Shown here in pieces: positions 1 to 4,904 of a stretch of 9,458 bases of DNA. Origin of the DNA: DAOTWP01 sp034435675 (GTDB lineage Bacteria > Chloroflexota > Anaerolineae > Aggregatilineales > Phototrophicaceae); NCBI GenBank assembly GCA_034435675.1, contig DAOTWP010000311.1, positions 1-9,458 of the forward strand, given 5' to 3'. Position 1 is the stretch's first letter; the number at the start of each line of letters is the position of its first letter. Under the pieces are notes generated by a model that worked only from the letters and a program-made list of their open reading frames with translations, was not told the origin of the DNA and ran no database searches. The position numbers and the translations under genes were made by a program.

Positions 1-1
1 C

Positions 2-64
2 ACCGAGAAGGATTTCGCGGCGGCGCGGGCAATCGAGGCGCTGGGCTACCCCAAAGCGGGGTAA
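2..64 (+). CDS. C-terminal end of an unidentified protein (partial)
   Basis: An open frame enters from the left edge and ends at the TAA at 62-64, giving the last 20 residues, ending ...IEALGYPKAG. The residue mix (acidic and basic residues with an Ala-rich amphipathic helix, then Gly-Tyr-Pro) looks like a genuine soluble protein tail, and the other forward frames give Arg/Gly-rich runs typical of non-coding frames at this GC. Too little is present to assign a family. It converges on the DUF983-like gene on the opposite strand, with 63 bases between the two stops and no convincing terminator hairpin plus T-run there. Confidence 0.5.
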   Translation, partial: TEKDFAAARAIEALGYPKAG

Positions 65-127
65 GCCGTTGGCGGGGTCGGGCATGCGGCGGGCACATGC
101 TGACGCGCCCCATCGCTCACACTGTGT

Positions 128-658
128 TCACTCTCGCTGCCGGCGGGAACGCTGCTGTGCCGGGTCGTCCTGTGGGCGGGTGTATTCGCGGCTGTCGTCG
201 GGGTCGGGGTAGATTTCGCCGTTCAGGTACAGCAGGGCGAGCCACACCCCGCGCGCATGGCGGTAGACAAACGGTGCCAGCAGCGCCAGCAGCACCAGCC
301 CCACCAGCAGCGCGGGTTCCCGCGCGGCAGTGCCGCGCGTTTGCAGCAGCAGCATGGCGCTGAAGGCAAGCGCCAGTGCCAGCACCAGCGTGAGGTAAAC
401 GCCGCCGATGCCGTCGCGCCCGGTGCGTGTCAGCCGTGTGCCGCAGTACGGGCAAACATCGCGCGGGGCGAACCCAACGCGCAGCCCAACGCGCAGCCCG
501 CCGCGCAGCCCAACGCGCAGCCCGCCATGCCGGAACATGCCCCGTGCGCCGCAGTGCGGGCAGCACAGGCGCGCGCCGAGCCACAGTTTATGCAGACGAT
601 AGCGCCGGGAACGGCTGGGGAGCATAGGCGTTTGCCGCAGGTGCTGATAGATGGACAT
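128..658 (-). CDS. DUF983-like zinc-ribbon membrane protein with expanded zinc loop
   Basis: Predicted small membrane protein of 176 aa. Seen: two CxxC knuckles, C33-P-H-C36 and C69-P-Y-C72, each followed by G as in a zinc ribbon; a GxGG turn at about 83-86; two hydrophobic helices at about 87-106 and 115-132; then a YRHARGVWLALLY segment (132-144) and a polar, Arg/Asp-rich tail. This order (zinc ribbon, two helices, conserved Tyr/aromatic end) is that of DUF983 proteins, whose function is unknown. Odd: 32 residues separate the knuckles, about twice what I recall for the family, because four GLRV/GLRG units (46-61) are inserted, encoded by a 12-bp tandem repeat. The start at 658 is chosen because a -10 hexamer ends 9 bases upstream, suggesting a leaderless mRNA; M12 is an alternative start. 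Family call moderate, gene reality high. Confidence 0.75.
   Translation of the reverse strand: MSIYQHLRQTPMLPSRSRRYRLHKLWLGARLCCPHCGARGMFRHGGLRVGLRGGLRVGLRVGFAPRDVCPYCGTRLTRTGRDGIGGVYLTLVLALALAFSAMLLLQTRGTAAREPALLVGLVLLALLAPFVYRHARGVWLALLYLNGEIYPDPDDSREYTRPQDDPAQQRSRRQRE
473..526. repeat. 12-bp tandem repeat inside the DUF983-like gene
   Basis: Four 12-bp units, alternating GCGCAGCCCAAC (479-490, 503-514) and GCGCAGCCCGCC (491-502, 515-526), preceded by a partial unit (473-478). Because 12 is a multiple of 3 the array stays in frame and codes GLRV/GLRG units on the minus strand. The units alternate in type, suggesting duplication of a 24-bp pair. The same GCGCAG core at the same period recurs at 4561-4612. 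Confidence 0.9.
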
Positions 659-666
659 TTACCCAC

Positions 667-694
667 AGTATAGCCGTTCCCGCGTACCTGTCGA
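667..694 (-). promoter_or_regulatory. Promoter for the DUF983-like gene, near-leaderless
   Basis: On the minus strand, TCGACA (694-689, five of six bases of TTGACA), a 16-base spacer, then TATACT (672-667, five of six of TATAAT). Transcription would begin about 7 bases further, at about 660, only one or two bases before the ATG at 658. No Shine-Dalgarno-like stretch lies in the 8 bases between, so the mRNA is probably leaderless. Inferred from sequence match only. Confidence 0.6.
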
Positions 695-743
695 GTCGGG
701 CTGTGCGGGAATAACGGGGGGCAGACGCGCCGTAACCAATGCA

Positions 744-770
744 CCGCAAAGGCGCGCAGGGCGCAAAGGA
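744..770. repeat. GCAAAGG-type short intergenic repeat
   Basis: Between the two minus-strand genes sits an imperfect ~9-bp periodic tract: CCGCAAAGG, then CGCGCAGGG, then CGCAAAGGA. From memory, A/G-rich tracts of the form GCAAAGGCGCAAAGG recur between genes in many environmental bacteria (Chloroflexota, Cyanobacteria, Deltaproteobacteria), where they give spurious ORFs rich in LCALRAFAV-like peptides; one such peptide is encoded here on the minus strand. A dispersed intergenic repeat is likely; its function is unknown. The rest of the 659-816 gap contains only a weak dyad (780-785 with 799-804) without a T-run, so I do not call a terminator. Confidence 0.5.
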
Positions 771-816
771 TTATCGCAGGGGCGGGCAAGCACGCTAACC
801 GCCCGCTGCCCCGCGT

Positions 817-2487
817 TTACAGCCCCGGCAGGCGTTCCTGCTGCCCGTCCGCTGCCGGTTTGACTGCCTCTGCCTGCTTGAATGTGCCGTAGGTCGGCGG
901 CATGGCGATCTGCTTACCGTTCAGCAGGTCGTCAATCGTCAGGATTTGCAGCCGGGGATAATCGCGGTTCCAGCCCGGCGCATGATAAAAGCCCGCCTGC
1001 GCCGCTTCGCTTTCCATATCGCGCGAGGGTTTTTCCAGCGTAATGAACACGCCGATTGCCGCCTGTTCGCGCTCCACCGTGCCGCGCAGGTCGCGCACAT
1101 CGCCGCTTTTGACATGCCCGCTTTTGACCTGCACCAGTACCCGTTTGGGCGCGCCGGTCTGCGATTCGATGAAGTTAATCACCCCGTCTACGCCTTTATC
1201 GCTGCCCTTTTTGCCGCGTTTGCTGCCTTCCTGCCCGCCGAGCGGCTTGGCGCGCACCAGCGACAGCGACCACCACTGGAATTGGTAGCGGTCTTCTTTT
1301 GCCAACTGCGCCGCGCCTGCCAGATCGTGCGGTTCGCCAACAACAGCGTAATGTTCGCCCTGTTTCATCTGGAACATGTCTTCCAGCCGATATTTCAGCA
1401 GCGCGATGCTGAGGTGCGTGATGTCGATGCCGATCCAGCGCCGCTCTAATTTTTGCGCGGCGGCGATGGCTGTGCCGCAGCCTGCGAAGGGATCAAGCAC
1501 AATGTCGCCGGGGTTGCTGCTGGCGGCGATGATGCGTTCCAGCAGCGCTTCGGGCTTCTGCGTGGGGTAGCCGAGTCGTTCTTTGGCTTGAGAATTCAAG
1601 GGTAAAATATCATCCCAAGTATCACCTAACGCAACACCTGGCATTTCATCTAAATATCTCTTGTATCTTGGCACGGCTCCCGGTCTTGGTTGTATTATTC
1701 TGCCATCATTATATAGTTGCTGCATTTTTTCACGGCTGTAACGCCAATACCGGGTAATACCCAGAAACTCATAGCGAGGGTTGCCTTTTGCTGCCCCTCC
1801 GGGCCCCGTAATATTATCTAAGGTATAGCGTCGTCCGCTTTCATCAACTTTATTGTATTTTCCTGCAACGTAATCATCCTCATACTGCTGAAACTGTTGG
1901 TTATATACGCGAGATTTACTAGCATCCTTGCAATAATGCAACAAGACATCATGTGTGCGCGGCCAGTGTGTTGCGCCTTGTTTGTAATCACTTTTAGCAG
2001 TGGTACGCTTCCAGATAATCTCATTGACAAACTGCTCATGCCCAAAAATCGTGTCCAGAATCACCTTCAGATAATGACTCGCCGTCGGATCACAGTGCAG
2101 ATACAGACTCCCCGTCGGCTTTAACACGCGGTGCAGTTCCACCAGCCGCGCGGTCATCATCACCAGATACGCCATCATCTGATTGGTGCCAACGAGTGTG
2201 CGCAGCGCGTTCATCGCCGTGCTGACGTTGGGCGCGGACTCGGTAATGAGGTGATGAAAGGTCGCTTCTGCCTCGCGCGCCCAATGCCACGTATCCTCAA
2301 ACGCCGTAATCTGCGCCTCGCTGTCCTGCCCGCTTTCGTCGCGGAACAGCACGTTGTAATTGCGGCTGCTGTTGAACGGCGGGTCGAGGTAAATCAAATC
2401 TACGCAGGCATCGGGGAAATATTCGCGGCTGCGCAGAATGTCGAGGTTGTCGCCGTAATACAGGCGGTTGTCAGTCGGGGCGGTCAT
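817..2487 (-). CDS. Beta-class DNA methyltransferase fused to Mrr-like nuclease
   Basis: A 556-aa protein expected to transfer methyl from AdoMet to an exocyclic amino group (N6-adenine or N4-cytosine) at a specific site, and possibly to cut DNA. Seen: catalytic motif IV as DPPF (35-38, in LIYLDPPFNS) near the N-terminus; motif X-like YPTQKPEALLERII (307-320); AdoMet motif I as DPFAGCGT (332-339), followed by WIGID (351-355). The order IV, variable region, X, I is the beta class. The C-terminal part holds KGVDG (431-435) and VQVKSG (452-457), the D...QxK arrangement of PD-(D/E)xK nucleases of the Mrr type (D434, Q453, K455 intact). GGAG lies 8 bases before the ATG. Residues 150-299 are encoded by AT-rich DNA (about 43% GC by hand count) while the flanks are about 58-70%, so the target-recognition region may have been swapped in. 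No separate restriction gene is adjacent. Confidence 0.93.
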   Translation of the reverse strand: MTAPTDNRLYYGDNLDILRSREYFPDACVDLIYLDPPFNSSRNYNVLFRDESGQDSEAQITAFEDTWHWAREAEATFHHLITESAPNVSTAMNALRTLVGTNQMMAYLVMMTARLVELHRVLKPTGSLYLHCDPTASHYLKVILDTIFGHEQFVNEIIWKRTTAKSDYKQGATHWPRTHDVLLHYCKDASKSRVYNQQFQQYEDDYVAGKYNKVDESGRRYTLDNITGPGGAAKGNPRYEFLGITRYWRYSREKMQQLYNDGRIIQPRPGAVPRYKRYLDEMPGVALGDTWDDILPLNSQAKERLGYPTQKPEALLERIIAASSNPGDIVLDPFAGCGTAIAAAQKLERRWIGIDITHLSIALLKYRLEDMFQMKQGEHYAVVGEPHDLAGAAQLAKEDRYQFQWWSLSLVRAKPLGGQEGSKRGKKGSDKGVDGVINFIESQTGAPKRVLVQVKSGHVKSGDVRDLRGTVEREQAAIGVFITLEKPSRDMESEAAQAGFYHAPGWNRDYPRLQILTIDDLLNGKQIAMPPTYGTFKQAEAVKPAADGQQERLPGL

Positions 2488-2500
2488 GGGCGCGGCTCCG

Positions 2501-2521
2501 GGCTATGTGCGGCTTATGTGC
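2501..2521. repeat. Direct repeat in the methyltransferase leader
   Basis: GGCTATGTGC (2501-2510) is followed at once by GGCTTATGTGC (2511-2521): two near-identical copies, one helical turn apart, between the predicted transcription start and the Shine-Dalgarno site of the methyltransferase gene. The position would suit an operator controlling restriction-modification expression, but it may simply be a chance duplication. Confidence 0.4.
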
Positions 2522-2535
2522 GGAACAATCATAAT

Positions 2536-2564
2536 AGTATACACCGAACTGCCGGGGTTTTCAC
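2536..2564 (-). promoter_or_regulatory. Promoter for the methyltransferase-nuclease gene
   Basis: On the minus strand, GTGAAA (2564-2559, four of six bases of TTGACA), 17 bases, then TATACT (2541-2536). The predicted start of transcription near 2529 leaves a leader of about 42 bases that contains the direct repeat at 2501-2521 and the GGAG site. The -10 is identical to that before the DUF983-like gene. Confidence 0.5.
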
Positions 2565-2651
2565 GGTTGGCGTCCGCGGGGGCATACTGACCGGGATGCG
2601 CCCCAGATTTCAAGACTGCCCTGCTTGTCCTTTGCTCCATTAACCCTCCTT

Positions 2652-2672
2652 GCCGCCGCTTGTGCCGGCGGC
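2652..2672. promoter_or_regulatory. Perfect 7-bp hairpin overlapping a -35 box
   Basis: GCCGCCG (2652-2658), 7-base loop, CGGCGGC (2666-2672). No T-run follows on either side, so it is not a standard intrinsic terminator. It covers the candidate -35 (2660-2665) of the promoter reading right, which would suit a repressor-binding dyad. Between it and the methyltransferase promoter (2565-2651) I see nothing else. Confidence 0.4.
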
Positions 2673-2688
2673 ATGCAGCGGGCATAAT
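2660..2688 (+). promoter_or_regulatory. Candidate promoter for the lectin-like gene
   Basis: TTGTGC (2660-2665), 17 bases, CATAAT (2683-2688; five of six bases of TATAAT). Start of transcription would be near 2695, giving a leader of about 32 bases that ends in the ribosome site GAGGA (2713-2717), 9 bases before the ATG at 2727. The -35 is weak (first three bases match), so this is a moderate call. Confidence 0.4.
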
Positions 2689-2726
2689 GGCAGCCCAACA
2701 TCCGAATACCGCGAGGACACGCCAGC

Positions 2727-3515
2727 ATGATTGACACCGATTTCACTGATGCGATTCCGCCTGCACTGCGGGTGGCGGAGATTGGGCACGGGCGGGTGCA
2801 GCACACGCCGGGTGAAGTGCGCCTGTCTGTGCCGCCCACCCCGGCGCGCGTCTACAGCGATGCCCAGCTCAGCAGCTACACCAGCCGTGTGTTTGACCTG
2901 CGCCCGCCGCTGCGAATGAGCGTCACCGCGCGGTTTGACGCGCTCCCGGCAGTTGGCACGGCAGGGTTTGGCTTGTGGAACCAGCCGTTCATGCCCGGTC
3001 AGCGTGGTCTGGCGCTGCCCCAGGCGCTGTGGTTCTTCTACAGCGCGCCGCCGAACAACATGGCGCTGGCGCAGGGCGTGCCGGGGCACGGCTGGAAAGC
3101 CGCCACCTTCAACGCCCGCCGCTGGCAGTTCGCCGCGCTGCTGCCTGCCGCCCTGCCCGGCTTTCTGCTGCTGCGCATTCCGGCGCTGTACCGGCGCTTG
3201 TGGCGCGTGGGACAGGCGGCGATCGGCGTGCAGGAAACCCTGCTCGATCCGGCGCTGCTGACCGGTCTGCACCGCTACACGCTCGACTGGCTGCCAGAGC
3301 GCGCGGTGTTCGCGGTGGACGGCGCGGTGGTGCTGGACGCGCCGGTGCGCATTAACCGCCCGCTGGGCTTCATCGTATGGATTGACAACCAGTACGCCAT
3401 CGTCACGCCGCAGGGGCGCTTTGGCTTCGGGCTGTCCCCGGTAGCGCAGGAACAGGCGCTGCTGCTGGACAGCGTCAGCCTCACATCGTTGAGAATGCAT
3501 GCGGCAGACGTGTAA
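2727..3515 (+). CDS. Concanavalin A/GH16-like beta-sandwich protein, function unknown
   Basis: A 262-aa protein with alternating beta-strand-like segments. Seen: FGLWN (81-85), LWFFYSAPPN (101-110), HRYTLDWLPERAVFAVDG (182-199) and a PLGFIVWIDNQY segment (212-223). The H-x-Y-x-x-x-W...V-D-G pattern followed by a Pro-Leu-Gly strand is characteristic of the back half of GH16-type jelly-roll domains (known of the family: HTYxxxWTPDxxxxYVDG). The GH16 catalytic signature ExDxE is not visible, so a binding or structural role, or a diverged enzyme, is more likely than glycan hydrolysis. There is no signal peptide or lipobox, so it is probably cytoplasmic; residues 135-149 are strongly hydrophobic but short and Pro-broken. 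Start supported by GAGGA 9 bases upstream. Monocistronic by appearance; a promoter-like site precedes the next gene. Confidence 0.75.
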   Translation: MIDTDFTDAIPPALRVAEIGHGRVQHTPGEVRLSVPPTPARVYSDAQLSSYTSRVFDLRPPLRMSVTARFDALPAVGTAGFGLWNQPFMPGQRGLALPQALWFFYSAPPNNMALAQGVPGHGWKAATFNARRWQFAALLPAALPGFLLLRIPALYRRLWRVGQAAIGVQETLLDPALLTGLHRYTLDWLPERAVFAVDGAVVLDAPVRINRPLGFIVWIDNQYAIVTPQGRFGFGLSPVAQEQALLLDSVSLTSLRMHAADV

Positions 3516-3629
3516 TCTGTGCCTGAACAAGCAGGCTGCCCCCTTGCCCGTGCATGGCATTGCGGAAGTCCTACAATTTTCGCACAACCCGTGTGGGCTT
3601 CTTGTACGGTCAGCGCGCGCGAATTGGCG

Positions 3630-3635
3630 TATACT
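3630..3635 (+). promoter_or_regulatory. -10 element TATACT before the lipoprotein gene
   Basis: TATACT lies 49 bases before the lipoprotein ATG, putting transcription start near 3642. The only TTG-type -35 (TTGTAC, 3602-3607) is 22 bases away, too far for a standard spacer, so the promoter would be weak or activator-dependent. The hexamer equals those at 672-667 and 2541-2536. The remainder of the 3516-3678 gap shows only a wobble-containing stem without T-run. Confidence 0.35.
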
Positions 3636-3678
3636 GGTGGTGAACCTGAACCTCAACACCCCAGGGAGGAATGCCTAC

Positions 3679-4479
3679 ATGCAGCGTCTTCTCATGCTGA
3701 TTTGCGCCGGGCTGCTGCTTGCCGGCTGCGGTGGGGGCGGCGACAATGCCTCAACCGCTGGCGGCAGCGCCAACGTTGACAACAACCCGATCCAGTGGAA
3801 CCGCGACCCGCAGAATATCGTCTTTCGCGCGGATGTGCGCGGCGGCGAAAGCGTCGGCTCGCCCACCGAACTGAGCGAAATCCCCGTCTGCACGATCTAC
3901 GGCGATAACCGCGTCGTCTGGGTGGTCAACGCCACTGACGACACCACGCAGGTCCTTTTTGATCATGTGGACGATCTGGCGATTCGCAATTTTGTCGATT
4001 TTCTGGTCGTCGGCAAAACCTATTTTGAATATTCCGCACAGGCAGACCTGCAAAGCGCAGGCGGCGTAACCCCCGTGGTCGAAACGCTGTTCCTCAACGT
4101 CAACGATACGCCGCACGATGCCGACACCTTCGGCGGGCTGGATTATGACGACTATCTGGAAATTGTCGCCTACTGCCAGAGCCTCAGCCAGTCCCCGGTG
4201 ATCTACGAACCGGAGGGCGCGTGGGTGCGTGCCATCGCCGTCGAGTACAACCCGGCGATTCCGGCGATCTTCTGGGATGCCCAGGCAAACGGGCTGAATC
4301 TGGCGGAACTGGCAGCCAGTGGGGAACAGCGCTGGATCACCGGTGCGCCGCTGCGCATCCTGTGGGACCGGATTCGCACAACTCTGCCGGGCACACGCTT
4401 TGAGCAGGAGTTCCTTAATTACGAGATGATCCTGCAAGTGCCCAACATCTCGCGCTATGCTGACCCGCCGCCGAGTTAG
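3679..4479 (+). CDS. Lipoprotein of unknown function
   Basis: A 266-aa exported protein. The N-terminus is a short lipoprotein signal: one Arg at position 3, a hydrophobic run (4-15) and the lipobox LLAGC with C17 as the lipidated residue, followed by a Gly/Ser/Asn-rich linker (18-36). The mature part is acidic, with a region around FRADVRGGESVG and CTIYGDNRVVWV (about 48-82) followed by VLFDHVDDLAIRNFVDFLV; I recall a similar pattern (FR.D..GG.., .YGDG.V) in unnamed secreted proteins of Actinobacteria and Chloroflexota, but no function. The start at 3679 rather than any upstream ATG is fixed by the AGGGAGGA ribosome site (3663-3670) exactly 8 bases before and by the signal sequence. No neighbour hints at a substrate; a solute- or surface-binding role is only a guess. 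The final residues are Pro-rich. Confidence 0.88.
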   Translation: MQRLLMLICAGLLLAGCGGGGDNASTAGGSANVDNNPIQWNRDPQNIVFRADVRGGESVGSPTELSEIPVCTIYGDNRVVWVVNATDDTTQVLFDHVDDLAIRNFVDFLVVGKTYFEYSAQADLQSAGGVTPVVETLFLNVNDTPHDADTFGGLDYDDYLEIVAYCQSLSQSPVIYEPEGAWVRAIAVEYNPAIPAIFWDAQANGLNLAELAASGEQRWITGAPLRILWDRIRTTLPGTRFEQEFLNYEMILQVPNISRYADPPPS

Positions 4480-4540
4480 TCCAGCGTGGTGCCGCGCAGT
4501 CCCCTGGGCACAGGTGGACGGAGCGCGGCACAACAGTCTG

Positions 4541-4549
4541 TGCTATGCT
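4541..4549 (+). promoter_or_regulatory. Possible extended -10 before the DUF4404 gene
   Basis: TGCTATGCT matches the extended -10 form TGnTATnnT; no good -35 is visible 16-18 bases upstream, which extended -10 promoters tolerate. Transcription would start near 4556, directly in front of the 12-bp repeat array. Weak, sequence-only evidence. Confidence 0.3.
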
Positions 4550-4560
4550 GGATTCAGCAG

Positions 4561-4612
4561 CGGCAGCCATTTGCGCAGGCGTTTGCGCAGCCAATTGCGC
4601 AGCCGTTTGCGC
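4561..4612. repeat. 12-bp tandem repeat in the DUF4404 leader
   Basis: Four units with period 12: a diverged first unit (4561-4572), GCGCAGGCGTTT (4573-4584), GCGCAGCCAATT (4585-4596), GCGCAGCCGTTT (4597-4608), then GCGC. Across unit boundaries the palindrome TGCGCA recurs at 4572-4577, 4584-4589 and 4596-4601. The array lies between the candidate promoter and the ribosome site of the DUF4404 gene. The core GCGCAGCC and the period are shared with the array at 473-526. Confidence 0.85.
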
Positions 4613-4631
4613 GCATCGAAAGGGGACCCCC

Positions 4632-4904
4632 ATGCCAAAACGGGAACTGCATGAATCGCTCAGCCATCTGCGCGGGGAACTGGCAGGCATGCAAACCGAT
4701 GACCTCGTGCTCAGGCAAACGCTCAATGCGGCAGATGCTGACATCCACACCTATCTGGATGCACCGGAAGACGTGCAGGCGGAACATCGTGTTACGCTGA
4801 TGGAACGCCTGCTGGAACTGGAAGCGGCGCTGGAAGTGCGCTTTCCGCAGCTTGCCGCCACCGTGCGCAGCGCCGGCAAAATTCTAAGCGATACGGGTGT
4901 CTGA
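4632..4904 (+). CDS. DUF4404 family protein
   Basis: A 90-aa, highly charged, all-helical protein. It begins MPKRELHESLSHLRGEL and ends LEAALEVRFPQLAATVRSAGKILSDTGV; the N-terminal (R)ELxExLxxLRxEL helix and the C-terminal ...RFxxxxPxLAxxxRxxxxxLxxxGV pattern, plus the ~85-90 aa length, match DUF4404, a family known to me mainly from Proteobacteria and of unknown function. A coiled-coil dimer is likely. The start at 4632 is preferred over an in-frame ATG at 4545 because GAAAGGGG lies just upstream and because the extra 29 codons would merely translate the repeat array. Its stop overlaps the GTG of the next gene by 8 bases, implying translational coupling to the CoA-transferase. Confidence 0.85.
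   Translation: MPKRELHESLSHLRGELAGMQTDDLVLRQTLNAADADIHTYLDAPEDVQAEHRVTLMERLLELEAALEVRFPQLAATVRSAGKILSDTGV

Noticed and set aside
473..526. Possible CRISPR-like array
   Set aside because: Units are 12 bp, directly adjacent without spacers, and inside a coding frame.
780..804. Possible terminator downstream of the methyltransferase gene
   Set aside because: Only a 6-bp stem with a 13-base loop and no T-run in either reading direction.
2040..2487. Methyltransferase as two fused gene fragments or a frameshifted pseudogene
   Set aside because: The frame is continuous over 556 codons and all catalytic motifs are intact despite the composition change.
2640..3659. 339-codon open frame on the minus strand over the lectin-like gene
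   Set aside because: It is antisense to a better-supported gene with a ribosome site, is rich in Arg/Gln/His as expected for a GC-rich shadow frame, and shows no recognisable motif.
3499..3678. 60-residue N-terminal extension of the lipoprotein
   Set aside because: It would bury the signal sequence; it overlaps the preceding gene's end and has no ribosome site, while the ATG at 3679 has a near-perfect one.
3751..4533. 260-codon open frame on the minus strand over the lipoprotein gene
   Set aside because: Antisense to a gene with a clear lipobox and ribosome site; its composition looks like a shadow frame.
4545..4631. 29-residue N-terminal extension of the DUF4404 protein (Cys/Ala-rich)
   Set aside because: It only translates the 12-bp repeat array and lies outside the family's normal length; a good ribosome site supports 4632.
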